Source: Parasulfuritortus cantonensis (GTDB lineage: Bacteria > Pseudomonadota > Gammaproteobacteria > Burkholderiales > Thiobacillaceae). Taken from it: 64,000 bases of DNA. The stretch covers positions 1-64,000 of the forward strand of contig NZ_SJZB01000045.1 of the NCBI RefSeq assembly GCF_004337445.1, given 5' to 3'. The notes under the pieces are model-generated. The model was not told where the DNA came from. It did not search any database and was given only the letters and a program-made list of their open reading frames with translations. Shown here in pieces: positions 7,831-17,690 of the stretch (position 1 is the first letter of the stretch; each line of letters opens with the position of its first letter). A program made the position numbers and the translations under genes.

Positions 7831-10800
7831 TTAGAGCGAATAGCCGTTCTTCGCCGTCTTCAAGAGAGATTGCCCGTAGCTGCTCGGCTGCTTGATCTGC
7901 CTGCTTGCGAACACGTTGATGTCCAGGTCCAGCCTCCCACGGGCAGTGGTGATCTGTTCAAGGCCTACCGGCGTCAGAACGAGGTAGCATCCCTCGCCCC
8001 ACAGAGACTCCTCATCGATATCAACCGGGCCAGCGTCACGCCACCAATGGAGCTTCGCGACCACAGCTCCGCTCGCGTCAAGGAAGACGCTGGGTTCTTC
8101 GTCATGCGCGTGCCAGCGAAGCCTCACCAACCAGTTTGGACACAACGCGAGTGGATAGGCCGCTGCGTCGAAGCCCATGTCCACAGAGCAAACAACTCGC
8201 CTTACAAGCGTTGGTGCCAACTCTTCGTCTAAGGCAACGTGCCGGCCTAGCCACACAGCGATGGGCAACATGGCATAGCACTGGTCGAAGTCCTCTCCGT
8301 CGGTTTGTGCCGAGGGTGCTCGAAATCGGTAGAGACGATGCTCTGACAGGCGTGGCTTGAAGATTTTGAAGCGCGAGACCTCAGCCACGACTTGGCCATC
8401 GTGGTGTGCAGGGAAAAGCGCAATGTCGCTGTCGACCTCGTCAACCCACTTCCTCTCTCGCTCGGACCAACTCGCGTGTCGGTCAAGCAGCGGCATGCGA
8501 ATCCATTCAGGACGCACTCGTGGCAGCTTCAGCGGCCGAGGCGGAAGCGGGGAACCCAAACTCTCCAACAGCGTCGGCCTGTCGCGGTCTTTCAGCTTGC
8601 CGGCCAGCCGCAGTTCTCCCGCGACGTGGCGAAGGGCGGCAATGGCAATGTAGGCGTGGGGCTTCAGGTAAGTAATCTGCATGTCGAGGGCGCGAAGCTG
8701 AGCCTCAAGCCTTTGGACGCCAGAGGGCCCGAATGCCTCAAGTCCCCCCCAATCTTGGATGAACATCGCCGCGCGCCGTCGGACTGTCATTTCTTCGATG
8801 CCTGCCGCCTTCGCAATGTGACGTGCCGTCGAGCGCAACATATCGGTCCAGCCAAGCGGCGACTCGACGCGCATTGCACCAGTTCTCTCGTCCGTGAATG
8901 CCTGGTCGCCCTCTGGCGGGTGCTCGAGTTCGAGGCGATAGAAGAGGGGCAGTGGCACCGCGTCCAAGGGGACAGCCAGCCCCCAACGATGCGACAAGAG
9001 CGCGGCTGACTCTGCCACCGCGATGTCACGGTGATTGACCAACGCAGCCACGACGCTGCCCAACTCGGGTGCAAGGTGCGCGCTGTCAGCAGCCAGCAGC
9101 GTTCCGAGCGCCTGCGAGGGGGCATCTAACTCGCCGGCCATAAGTCGCCGCATAAGGGACTTGAACAAAGATTGACCCAGTCCGGCTTGCCCTGCCAAGC
9201 GCAGCGTGCAATTGCGTGCGTGTCGCTGAACTTCTGTGATGGGCAGCCGATAGGCAAAGTGCAGCAAATCCTCCAGAAGTTCCGTGTCGCTGAGCGGTAG
9301 CTCGCTCGGCTTGAAGGGCTGCCCCAACTGGAACTCGCGAGTGCAGGCTATCTGCTCCTCAAGCAGCGACCAGATGGCCGGCCAATCCGGCGCCGCGCTG
9401 ATTACCGGCAGTATCGAATCCAGTTCTGTTAGCAGCGACTGGGTGTTCTCCTGTCCCGCCGTCACTGAATCGACGATGTTCTCGAAGGCAGCAGGGCATG
9501 TGGATGGTCCCTGCAAAAGTTTCTTCGCCTCAAAGTAGAAGAACTTGCCGCCACCCATCCACTGGCTCCAGGAGCTCCAGGGATCCTTGCTTGCCTCGTA
9601 GCCTTGCATCAGCTTGTTGGCGTACTCGACCTCACCCGCCAAAGCAAACCGCTTCACCATCAGGAAACGACAGCGCGCGTTGTCCTGCAAGACCTGCCAG
9701 CGCTCAAACATCCTCTGCGCCAGATGAAGCGGAGCTGCCTCAGCCAGATCCCTGAAGCGGTACGGCGCGTTGTAGTTCAGTTCGTCGCCATCCGCTTCAA
9801 ACGCGCGCTCAAGCTCTTCCAGAGTGGCGTCCGAGTCGTACTTGCTGGGCGTGAACGAGTGTCGAGGTTCCGGCGCTTCTGACGTCCACCGGGCTACGGC
9901 GGCGTCGAGCTCGGCCGACGAAAACCCATGTCTTCCGGCCGCGGTGCGAAGGCGCTGGAGCAGTCCGACCCTCTCGTGTGCCCTGCTGGCTACCTCGATC
10001 ACCCCCAAAAGCATCAGCGCGAGCGGTTCAATCTGTCCAGGTCCGGCGGCGTCGGCGGCGATGTCGATGAAGTCGCCGACGTGGTACGGATCCCGGTAGT
10101 ACGGTTCCATGTAGAACGGCAGGCACAGCCCGCACCAGACGGTCGCGCAGGCCAAGACGAGTTCAGGGCTTCGCCGGACCATCCCCGTCATGAGCAGGTC
10201 GACGCGGTTCGGCCAGCCAATCAAATGCCATTCCGCCAGTGTCCTTGACACCTCGAAGCCGAATCGAGGTCCGACCTGAATCGCTTCCTCAATGAGCGAC
10301 ATCGTCAGGCGATGCGCGGCCGACGACCCTTCAGTTTCGGTCATGCCGCCGACTTGGCGCATCAAGTTTGAGATCCGCTTGATACGGTTCCCCGGGTCAG
10401 CGGCGTTCGCAATGACCAGGATGTCTCGCCAGATTGCGTACTGCGGGTCTTTTTTGGGGGCCAACGCGTAGCCAAGGCATTGCTCGGGAACTGTCGCCAG
10501 CAACTGTTTCGCCCGCTCTAAGTCCCCGACCGCAGCCAACGCGATGGCTAGATCCGCCAACCCGTCGATCTGCTCGCTCGGCGTGCTCTCCTGAAGCTCC
10601 GCCACGAGTGCGTTGAGTCGATCGACGGCCGCCACCCGGTCACCGTCAACCCGATACGCATCGACGGCCAATCTGCGTCGCAGGTACGCTGTGCCCCCCA
10701 GCGTCGATGAGGCGATGGCTGCGTCAACTTCCCGAAGTACCGCGCGGTACTCAGTCTCGCCGCGCTTGGCGCCGAGCCTCAGCAGCGCTTGCGCGAGCAT

Positions 10801-13800
10801 GGGGACCGCTTTGAAGGCCTGCTGGATGCGATATGACTTGCTGCCGCCTTCTGATGTCAGACGTAGGACGTACCCAAGGGCAATGCGGGCTTCGTCCTGG
10901 ATGCTGCCAGCCGGCACTGACGCGTTGTCGACGGCGGCGCGACCTAGAAGCACGCCTATCGTCGAGGCGTGCTGCTGGAACGGATGAAGGAAGGTGTGCT
11001 TCGACGGTGTCGCGCTTGGCAGCGGCTTATTGAGCAGCGTGCAAAGCCTCGCGTGATGCATCACCGCGCCGACCAGATTACCCAGCCCAGCCAAGTCCGT
11101 GTCGTCGTCGCACATGGAGATCATCGGTGCGACCAGCTTGTCGAACAGGGCCTCGGCTAGGTCACGACGGTCAGCTTCGAATGCAATCAGTGCCATCCGG
11201 CGGCGGTAGCCGTTGGGTACCTCTCCGAAGCCAGGAAGGGCGGCGGCAGCATCAAACAGGGCAAGCGCTTGCGCAACGTCGCCACGCCGACTGGCCACAA
11301 GCCCTGCGTGAACCATCACCAAAGGCTCGTCTTCGTTGGCTACCCCGAGCTTGCTGCAGAGTTCTTGTGGATCGGCGCCAACCTTCTGAAGGAGCATAGC
11401 CTCTGCGGCTTCCCTCCTCAGATGCAGCTGCAGCGCGGCGACAGTTTTCGGATCCACCTTTTCGGGCTGGCGTAGCCCCTCTGCGGCGAGGTGGTCAATC
11501 GCTATCTGGATCTGCTCGGTGTCTCGGAAGTGGACGGCGCGCCTTGCCCACCTCTCGAATTCCTTGATGTTATGGTCGTGCCCGTGGTTCTGGAACTTGG
11601 ACGTATGGAGCTGCGACAGTGGCTCGAGGCTTTCAAACAGTTCCTTCGCGCGCTCGAAGTCGCCTCGCGCCAACAGGGCGTCGACGACCTCGTAGCCCTG
11701 GCTGGGGAAGTACTGCACGAAGGAGAGGGCTGCATCAATGTCCCCGACCGCCAGCATCGCCAGCGGAAGCTGGTTGGCGTACTCAAGGGCTGTTTCGCGC
11801 CGCCCCACTTCGTCACGACACAGCAGCAGCCGTGCGAAGGCAGTAGCGTCGTGCGTTCCACGCACTGCCAGCAGCGCCAGGCGGATATCGGCGTGGATCT
11901 CGGCGATAGAACGCCCGTCAGCTAGTTGCTGCCTGAAGCGAGCGGGCATCGCCAGTGCAAGTACATCGGCACCGTCGCCGGCACGGGCGCGGTAGCGCAG
12001 CTCAAGCCAGTGCTGCGCTGATTCGGGCGGCGCGTTCTTCGCCAACTGGGCGAGGTCGCGGTACACGCGCTGCGAGTATTCGGCGTCGACGCTTCCGAGG
12101 CGGGTTCGCGGTTGAGCGATGACGAACAGCCTAAAGCTGTTGTGGAAGACACTCCACCCCCGGGATGAACTGCGGAGCAGGTGCCGTGCAACGATCAGGG
12201 CGCGTTCAATCGCGGACTCCTTGACCATCGTGGCCAGCAGCCGCAGGTCCATGGGTGCCTCACCCCGAGCGATGAAGCCCAGCACGTCCATGGCATCGAC
12301 ATCGCTTGCGATCTCGCGCCAAGCAGCGGTATACACGGTCTCAATATCGCCGTCGAACGGCATCCCGCCGCTGAGAAGGTGCTTACGGCCGGCTTCGTCC
12401 GCGTGCAACAGCGCCTGAATTAGGTAACGCGTTGCCAGCGGGTGGCCATGCGTGAGATTGCTCAGATCCAACCTCGGAATCTCGGCAGGCAGGTCAAGCG
12501 CATCCGCCATACGGGCGACCTCCACGCGGCCGAGAGGCCCCATGAGAACCTGTCGCTCGCTCTTCTCCGCTTGCTCTCTTACGGCGGGCTTCAGATTCGC
12601 GAGATCCAGCCGCTGCGTGCCGAGCACGAACACAACCCCGTTGGGGATGGCCGTGGGAAGAGGCAGCTCGCCCAGAAGCGAATTGGTCGGCCGCTCTTCG
12701 CGAGGCACATGGTCGAGCCCGTCGACGACGATGATTGTTCGGATTCCGTCGCGGTCGAAGCGTTCACCAGCCTGCCGCACCAGGACGCCGAACTGTTCGC
12801 GGCGCTCATGCAGCGAGTCATCGCGAAGACGAAGTCCAACCAAACCGCTGTTGCGCAGCTGCGTGCCGACGTCGGTCAGGAAGTTGTCGGCCTCCCCGCG
12901 ACCCACGCCTTGAGCAGCGCCCGGCACGTACGCCAAGTAGCGAACGAGCCGGACATTTGCTTCAGTGGCCAGCGCAACCTGCAGGAGAGTGGACTTCCCG
13001 GAGCCAGGCGGTCCTATGAGTGAGACGTAGCCCTGGTCGGCGGCATGCAGCGCGGCTAGCAGCTTGACCTCAGTGTCGCGGTTGCGCTGGACATAGGCGC
13101 CGACCGGAAACCGATGGATGAGCAGCGTCTTGGCGGGATCGCGCCAGCCAAGCTCACGAAGCAGCTCGTCACGCGTCCACCTGTCTTTGTCGCGTACATC
13201 GGCGACCAGCTTGGGCAGTACGCTTGCAATCTCGGATGCCTGCCGCGCCTGCTCGGTGTTCAGCTTGTGCGACTGGATGAAGTCCGCCGCAGCTCCGTAC
13301 ACCACACGGAGGCTGTGCAAGAACTGTTCGAAGTCGCCATCGCTCAGGTCGGCTTCACGGCGCAGGTGGTCGATCAGTCGGCTCCATTCCGGCGTGTACC
13401 AATCCGTCAGCGACCGATTTGCATGCTGCTGGAACTCTTCAAGAAATGCTGCACTGTGGGGCGGCGTGCCGTCGCCTGGCTTGTCAGTAGTCGATGGGTA
13501 GTCGTTGACGACCAAGCGAATCTCGACACGGCTTCCCGGGTTGTCCTTGCGGAGGCACTGCCAAGCATGAACCAGGGGCTTCCAGAGGCCCTTGGCGCCA
13601 GTAAAAAGCGTCTCAACAGTGAAGGTTCCCGGGAACTTGGACGTCTTGAACTGATAGCCGACCACCAATCCATCGAAGCCGAGTACCAAGTCGTCGGCAA
13701 TACCCGCTTTGCGGTCGGCGACGCCGATCCAGAGCAACTCGTCGCGCTCAAGCGCTGCGTAGATGGCAGCGCCCGCCCGCTCATACTGGCCGATATATCC

Positions 13801-13941
13801 ACGGAGTGCTCGGCGTTCGCCTTCCGCCGGCGCAGTTACAGGAGCTGCAGCAGTGGATGGATTCGGTTTCTTGGACATTTTAGGAGCCATAGAAATGGGT
13901 TCGGTAGTTGACGCCAACCGGGGAAAAAACCGCTTCTGCAT
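7831..13941 (-). CDS. Giant nuclease-STAND NTPase, AVAST-like defence candidate
   Basis: A protein of about 2,036 residues. The N-terminal 60-150 region has a PD-(D/E)XK-like nuclease pattern: an acidic DD in AGIADDLVLGF, then YQFK (Q-x-K) near 97-99, as in Cap4/DUF4297 or Mrr-like effectors. A STAND/NACHT-type ATPase follows, with Walker A GPPGSGKST near 310-318, Walker B RTIIVVDGLDH near 401-411 and a sensor-like FVLGTQR near 438. The rest, more than 1,400 residues, is mainly helical TPR-like sequence with an unusual C-terminal domain after about 1,750. Nuclease plus STAND plus long sensor is the architecture of Avs proteins, in which phage proteins trigger DNA cleavage. Base composition is clearly less GC-rich than its neighbours, and no partner gene lies beside it. 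The start is uncertain: ATG 13941, or internal Met near 13887 or 13875. Antiphage function is inferred. Confidence 0.85.
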   Translation of the reverse strand: MQKRFFPRLASTTEPISMAPKMSKKPNPSTAAAPVTAPAEGERRALRGYIGQYERAGAAIYAALERDELLWIGVADRKAGIADDLVLGFDGLVVGYQFKTSKFPGTFTVETLFTGAKGLWKPLVHAWQCLRKDNPGSRVEIRLVVNDYPSTTDKPGDGTPPHSAAFLEEFQQHANRSLTDWYTPEWSRLIDHLRREADLSDGDFEQFLHSLRVVYGAAADFIQSHKLNTEQARQASEIASVLPKLVADVRDKDRWTRDELLRELGWRDPAKTLLIHRFPVGAYVQRNRDTEVKLLAALHAADQGYVSLIGPPGSGKSTLLQVALATEANVRLVRYLAYVPGAAQGVGRGEADNFLTDVGTQLRNSGLVGLRLRDDSLHERREQFGVLVRQAGERFDRDGIRTIIVVDGLDHVPREERPTNSLLGELPLPTAIPNGVVFVLGTQRLDLANLKPAVREQAEKSERQVLMGPLGRVEVARMADALDLPAEIPRLDLSNLTHGHPLATRYLIQALLHADEAGRKHLLSGGMPFDGDIETVYTAAWREIASDVDAMDVLGFIARGEAPMDLRLLATMVKESAIERALIVARHLLRSSSRGWSVFHNSFRLFVIAQPRTRLGSVDAEYSQRVYRDLAQLAKNAPPESAQHWLELRYRARAGDGADVLALAMPARFRQQLADGRSIAEIHADIRLALLAVRGTHDATAFARLLLCRDEVGRRETALEYANQLPLAMLAVGDIDAALSFVQYFPSQGYEVVDALLARGDFERAKELFESLEPLSQLHTSKFQNHGHDHNIKEFERWARRAVHFRDTEQIQIAIDHLAAEGLRQPEKVDPKTVAALQLHLRREAAEAMLLQKVGADPQELCSKLGVANEDEPLVMVHAGLVASRRGDVAQALALFDAAAALPGFGEVPNGYRRRMALIAFEADRRDLAEALFDKLVAPMISMCDDDTDLAGLGNLVGAVMHHARLCTLLNKPLPSATPSKHTFLHPFQQHASTIGVLLGRAAVDNASVPAGSIQDEARIALGYVLRLTSEGGSKSYRIQQAFKAVPMLAQALLRLGAKRGETEYRAVLREVDAAIASSTLGGTAYLRRRLAVDAYRVDGDRVAAVDRLNALVAELQESTPSEQIDGLADLAIALAAVGDLERAKQLLATVPEQCLGYALAPKKDPQYAIWRDILVIANAADPGNRIKRISNLMRQVGGMTETEGSSAAHRLTMSLIEEAIQVGPRFGFEVSRTLAEWHLIGWPNRVDLLMTGMVRRSPELVLACATVWCGLCLPFYMEPYYRDPYHVGDFIDIAADAAGPGQIEPLALMLLGVIEVASRAHERVGLLQRLRTAAGRHGFSSAELDAAVARWTSEAPEPRHSFTPSKYDSDATLEELERAFEADGDELNYNAPYRFRDLAEAAPLHLAQRMFERWQVLQDNARCRFLMVKRFALAGEVEYANKLMQGYEASKDPWSSWSQWMGGGKFFYFEAKKLLQGPSTCPAAFENIVDSVTAGQENTQSLLTELDSILPVISAAPDWPAIWSLLEEQIACTREFQLGQPFKPSELPLSDTELLEDLLHFAYRLPITEVQRHARNCTLRLAGQAGLGQSLFKSLMRRLMAGELDAPSQALGTLLAADSAHLAPELGSVVAALVNHRDIAVAESAALLSHRWGLAVPLDAVPLPLFYRLELEHPPEGDQAFTDERTGAMRVESPLGWTDMLRSTARHIAKAAGIEEMTVRRRAAMFIQDWGGLEAFGPSGVQRLEAQLRALDMQITYLKPHAYIAIAALRHVAGELRLAGKLKDRDRPTLLESLGSPLPPRPLKLPRVRPEWIRMPLLDRHASWSERERKWVDEVDSDIALFPAHHDGQVVAEVSRFKIFKPRLSEHRLYRFRAPSAQTDGEDFDQCYAMLPIAVWLGRHVALDEELAPTLVRRVVCSVDMGFDAAAYPLALCPNWLVRLRWHAHDEEPSVFLDASGAVVAKLHWWRDAGPVDIDEESLWGEGCYLVLTPVGLEQITTARGRLDLDINVFASRQIKQPSSYGQSLLKTAKNGYSL

Positions 13942-14331
13942 CACCTAGGGCATCCAGCACTAGAGGATACATGCTGCTGAGTCATCGAACGCCGTTCTGA
14001 AACGAAGTCTGGCCTGTGCCGATCGAAGCGGTCATTGGCGAGGTCGATCGTGAATGACTCAGATCAGCCTTAATCGGACGTCTTGGGTTGCGGCTGTGAC
14101 CGTCCGCTTGGGCCGAGAAGCCGAAGTTCAGACCCGGTACCTCCAACACCTGCCGCAGGCTTACGGTCCTCAAAAGGAATCTTCCGCCTTGACGTATTGC
14201 TGGAAGCGCCAAACCTGCGACCTGCGTGGGAAGGGGTCTTCGCTCAGCGATCGACCTCACGTTCTACCGTCGCGGCACAGCCTGGCGTGCCGGTACCGTT
14301 AGGCCCTTCTCTACCCCTCCCACGCAGCCCC
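13942..14331. other. Gene-free flank right of the STAND gene
   Basis: About 390 bp without a supportable gene. Short frames here lack protein character. The stretch carries the right copy of the flanking inverted repeat (14097-14160) and an AAGCGGTCATT element near 14025. It would hold the promoter of the minus-strand STAND gene, but I see no clear -35/-10 pair. Confidence 0.45.
14097..14160 (-). repeat. Right copy of imperfect inverted repeat flanking the STAND gene
   Basis: Read on the minus strand it begins GCCTGCGGCAGGT and continues through CCGGGTCT, CGGCTTCTCGGCC and AAGCGGACGGTCA, matching the plus strand at 7628-7675. It is opposite in orientation to the left copy. Confidence 0.5.
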
Positions 14332-16599
14332 TCACTTCGTGAGCGCCATGAACAGCTCGGGCAGCTTCTCGGGCAGACGCGCGATGTTGTCGACCACCGT
14401 GTAGCGGGGCCCGAATATGTCGCTGACGTACTCGTCGGCCTTGGGGTCGAGGTTGATGCAGTAGGTGAAGATGCCCTTTTCGTCGAGCTCGCGCACGGCG
14501 CGGCGGGCGTCCTCGATGAGCAGGCGCTCGTCCTGGACGTCGACGTCGGCCGGCTCACCGTCGGTCAGGATCAGCATCAGCTTCTTGTCGGCCGGACGCG
14601 CCTGCAGGTAGTGGGCGGCGTGGCGCATGGCGGCGCCCATGCGCGTGGAGTAGCCGGCCGCCATGGCCGCCAGGCGCGCCTTGACCTCGTCGCCGAACGG
14701 CTCGCCATAGCCCTTGATGTGCATGTAGCGGACGTCGTGGCGGGTGTTGGAATGGAAGCCGGCAATGGCGAACGGGTCGCCCAGGTGCTCGATCGCCCAG
14801 GCCAGCAGGGAAACCGCCTCCTGGCTGAGTTCCAGGATGGTCTGCTCGCCGCCGGCGACCTTCTCGTTGAGCGACTCGGACAGGTCCAGCACCAGGCTGA
14901 CCGCGATGTTGCGGCCGCTGGTGCGGTGGCTCATGTTGATGCGCGGGTCCGGCGTGGCGCCGCCCTTGAAGTCGATCAGCGACCGGATGGCGATGTCGAG
15001 GTCGAGCTCGCTGCCTTCCTCCTGGTAGCGGATGCGCACCTTGTCCTGCGGCCGGAGCAGGTCGAGGATGCGCTTCAGGCGCTTGGCCAGGGCGTCGTGC
15101 TTGGCCAGCAGGCGGTCGATGTCGGCCGCGCTGCCCTTCGGGTGCAGGTGTTCGTAGAGGCTCACCCAGTCCGGCCGGTAGGTCTGGCTGTTGTAGTCCC
15201 ACTCGGGGTAGTGGCGCGGCGGCAGCGACTGGACCTCGGCTTCCTTCTTCTGCTTCTTGTCCGGGTCCTCGAAGAAGTCCTCGTCGTCGCTGTCCTCGAT
15301 GTACAGCCACATGTGGCGGTTGTCGTCGCGATAGTCGACCACCGTGTCGTCGAACCAGACGTTGGCGAACTGGTCGCTCTGCAGGCGGGTGCGGGCCGAG
15401 AAGGCGAGCGCCAGGTCGGCGATCTCGCGCGTGCTGGCGGCACCCTGCGCGAGCAGGGCGTGGAAGCGGGCGACGAAATCGAGGATGTCCGGGTTGCGGT
15501 AGCCGTGCTCGGGGTCGAGCAGGGCGCGCGACAGCATGGCCAGGCGGTGGCGCAGGCAGGAGGTGGTCTTGCTGTCGCAGGCGGCCTCGACCGGGTGCGG
15601 GTGCAGGGCCAGGAAGATGGCCCGCAGGCCCGGGTACTCTCGGCACAGCAGGGTCTCGATGCGGCAGTCCTCGAAGAACTCGACCGCCATGCGCTGCAGC
15701 GGGCTGTAGTTGTCGGCGACGATGGCCGTGGTCCAGCGCCGGTGGCCGACCATGTGGGCGAGCACGGCGCGGTAGCGGTCGATGCCGTCGATGCCGTTGG
15801 CGGCGTCGAACACGTCCGGCACCCGCATGCCCAGCTTGTCGTAGTAGGGGATGGGCTTGCGCAGCTCGTCGAAGGCGGTCGAATAGGGCACCAACTGCTC
15901 GGCCTGGCGCCAGAGGCCGCGCAGGTAGAGGTCCAGCTTGCGCTCGACGTCGGCGAACAGGACGCCGTGGCGCTCGCGCTGGAGCACGGCCCGGCTGTCG
16001 GCCGACTGGAGGGCGAAATACTCTTCCTGGCGCTCGGGGTGGTTGCGGTAGTTGCGGATGCCGTAGTCGACCCAGTTGCGCACCCCGGTCAGGGCCAGCT
16101 GGGCGAGCAGGAAGGGCGCCTGGGCGAAGAAGGCGGGCAGCCCGGGGCTCGGGAAGGTGGTGTGGTGGCCGTGGATGGAACCGGTGGTCCGGTTCATCAG
16201 GTCGAGGGCGATGTCCATGTAGTCGCGCATCTGCTCGCGCGAGTGCAGGCGCCGCGCCACCGGCGCGATGGTCTCCAGGAACGGCGTGATGGCCTTGCCG
16301 TTGGGTGACTTCTGCATGCGCATGACGAACGCCATCACCTCGGACAGCACGGCTTCCTCGCCCAGGGCCTTGACCACCGAGGGCCATTCCTCGAGGAAGG
16401 CGAGCATGGGCTCGACGCCGCGGCCCAGCTTGCCGAGCACGCGGGCGGCGTCGAGGTAGTGGTAGATGTCCTCGCGGCTGAGCACCGCCAGGGCCTCGGC
16501 CATGACGTCCTCGAACACCTCCTCCACCGGCTTGAAGCGGGTGTCGAGCTGCTTCCAGTAGGCCACCATCAACGGGTGCTGGTATTCGGTCTCGGTCAT
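14332..16599 (-). CDS. cbbO: RuBisCO activase subunit CbbO (paralogue 1)
   Basis: A 755-residue protein with a C-terminal von Willebrand factor A domain (about 560-755) carrying the MIDAS motif DLSES (DxSxS) and the later TDGEPADVDV. The N-terminal two thirds match the CbbO adaptor region. CbbO works with the hexameric AAA+ protein CbbQ to remove inhibitory sugar phosphates from RuBisCO; the VWA domain docks on the RuBisCO large subunit. It lies 93 bp downstream of cbbQ1, with a hairpin repeat between. Given the shared operator type upstream of cbbQ1 and cbbM, this pair probably serves the form II enzyme 9 kb away (inference). Confidence 0.9.
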   Translation of the reverse strand: MTETEYQHPLMVAYWKQLDTRFKPVEEVFEDVMAEALAVLSREDIYHYLDAARVLGKLGRGVEPMLAFLEEWPSVVKALGEEAVLSEVMAFVMRMQKSPNGKAITPFLETIAPVARRLHSREQMRDYMDIALDLMNRTTGSIHGHHTTFPSPGLPAFFAQAPFLLAQLALTGVRNWVDYGIRNYRNHPERQEEYFALQSADSRAVLQRERHGVLFADVERKLDLYLRGLWRQAEQLVPYSTAFDELRKPIPYYDKLGMRVPDVFDAANGIDGIDRYRAVLAHMVGHRRWTTAIVADNYSPLQRMAVEFFEDCRIETLLCREYPGLRAIFLALHPHPVEAACDSKTTSCLRHRLAMLSRALLDPEHGYRNPDILDFVARFHALLAQGAASTREIADLALAFSARTRLQSDQFANVWFDDTVVDYRDDNRHMWLYIEDSDDEDFFEDPDKKQKKEAEVQSLPPRHYPEWDYNSQTYRPDWVSLYEHLHPKGSAADIDRLLAKHDALAKRLKRILDLLRPQDKVRIRYQEEGSELDLDIAIRSLIDFKGGATPDPRINMSHRTSGRNIAVSLVLDLSESLNEKVAGGEQTILELSQEAVSLLAWAIEHLGDPFAIAGFHSNTRHDVRYMHIKGYGEPFGDEVKARLAAMAAGYSTRMGAAMRHAAHYLQARPADKKLMLILTDGEPADVDVQDERLLIEDARRAVRELDEKGIFTYCINLDPKADEYVSDIFGPRYTVVDNIARLPEKLPELFMALTK

Positions 16600-16615
16600 C
16601 AGGCGGCTAACCTCG

Positions 16616-16683
16616 GTCGTCGCCCCCGCGCTGGCGGGAGCCCGGTATGGTCGGGACTGGCTTCCCGCCGGAGCGGGAACGAC
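16616..16683. repeat. Intergenic palindromic (REP-like) element
   Basis: The arms at 16616-16642 and 16659-16683 form a long imperfect inverted repeat; each arm is itself a small hairpin of the CCCGC-n-GGCGGGA type. Such elements are common intergenic repeats in proteobacteria. It sits between cbbQ1 and cbbO1 and could stabilise or modulate the transcript. Confidence 0.6.
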
Positions 16684-16692
16684 GCTGCGGTG

Positions 16693-17502
16693 TCACGCGA
16701 AGGTCGCGTCGATGGCGTGGTCCAGGGTCTCGCGGATGTCGGCGTCGTCGGTGATCGGGCGCACCAGGGCCATGCGGCAGGCGTCGTGCGGGTCGATGCC
16801 GTCCTTGATCAGGGTGGACGCGTACACCAGCAGGCGCGTCGAGATGCCTTCGTCGAGGCCGTGGCCCTTGAGGTTGCGGGCGGTCTGGCCGATCTTCACC
16901 AGCTTGCCGGCGGTGGCCTCGTCGAGGCCGGTCTCCTTGGCCAGGATGATGGTCTCCAGCTCGGCCTCGGGGTAATCGAAGTCGAAGGCGGTGAAGCGCT
17001 GCTTGGTGGACTGCTTGAGGTCCTTCATCAGCGACTGGTAGCCGGGGTTGTAGGAGATCACCAGCTGGAAATCGGGGTGCGCCTCGATCAGCTCGCCCTT
17101 CTTGTCCAGCGGCAGGGTGCGCCGGTGGTCGGTGAGCGGGTGGATGACCACCGTGGTGTCCTGGCGCGCCTCGACGATCTCGTCCAGGTAGCAGATGGCG
17201 CCGATGCGGGCCGCGGTGGTCAGCGGGCCGTCCAGCCAGCGGGTGCCGTTGGCCTCCAGCAGATAGCGGCCGACCAGGTCGGAGGCGGTCATGTCCTCGT
17301 TGCAGGCGACGGTGATGAGCGGCTTGCCCAGCTTCCAGGCCATGTATTCGACGAAACGCGACTTGCCGCAGCCGGTCGGTCCCTTGACCATGACCGGCAG
17401 ACGGTTGCGGTAGGCCGCCTCGTAGAGCGCCACCTCGTTGCCCTGGGGCTGGTAGTAGGGTTCCCTGGCGACCCGGTATTGGTCCTTGTCGACACTGCTC
17501 AT
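16693..17502 (-). CDS. cbbQ: RuBisCO activase AAA+ subunit CbbQ (paralogue 1)
   Basis: A 269-residue MoxR-type AAA+ ATPase. Start ATG 17502 is preceded by GGGAGCA. Walker A is [10 protein letters not shown] near residues 42-51, Walker B is [12 protein letters not shown] near 101-112, and [21 protein letters not shown] follows (sensor I and arginine-finger region, given in two parts by function). CbbQ hexamers use ATP to remodel inhibited RuBisCO together with CbbO. It is very similar to the second cbbQ in the window at 50130-50930. A composite CbbR-like operator lies just upstream (17558-17606). Confidence 0.92.
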   Translation of the reverse strand: MSSVDKDQYRVAREPYYQPQGNEVALYEAAYRNRLPVMVKGPTGCGKSRFVEYMAWKLGKPLITVACNEDMTASDLVGRYLLEANGTRWLDGPLTTAARIGAICYLDEIVEARQDTTVVIHPLTDHRRTLPLDKKGELIEAHPDFQLVISYNPGYQSLMKDLKQSTKQRFTAFDFDYPEAELETIILAKETGLDEATAGKLVKIGQTARNLKGHGLDEGISTRLLVYASTLIKDGIDPHDACRMALVRPITDDADIRETLDHAIDATFA

Positions 17503-17540
17503 GCGCTGCTCCCAACATATCCACACTCGATGTGGCAGGT

Positions 17541-17606
17541 ATTGTACGCAGGCCATTCATAAACGAAAGCAACGTTTTCTTATCCAGACGATAAGCCCGG
17601 GCTTAT
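17541..17606 (-). promoter_or_regulatory. CbbR-type composite operator and promoter of cbbQ1O1
   Basis: A 27-bp AT-rich element at 17558-17584 (starts CATAAACGAAA, ends TTTTCTTATC) is followed 33 bp from its start by a perfect 16-bp dyad ATAAGCCCGGGCTTAT at 17591-17606. A minus-strand -10 candidate, TACAAT, lies at 17541-17546. Spacing and half-site match the cbbM operator at 27886-27934. Confidence 0.7.
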
Positions 17607-17690
17607 GTGCGACGTAGCGCCCGAGTAACGGTGGACTAGACTTGATTATCCGGACGCTTCCCAGCGTCCGGCCGCCTTCGAGACCTGGCC

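Noticed and set aside
14083-16308. Long plus-strand open frame (741 codons) opposite cbbO1
   Set aside because: It is antisense to a clear CbbO gene; its Val/Ala/Gly-rich composition is what the GC-rich complement of a real gene produces.
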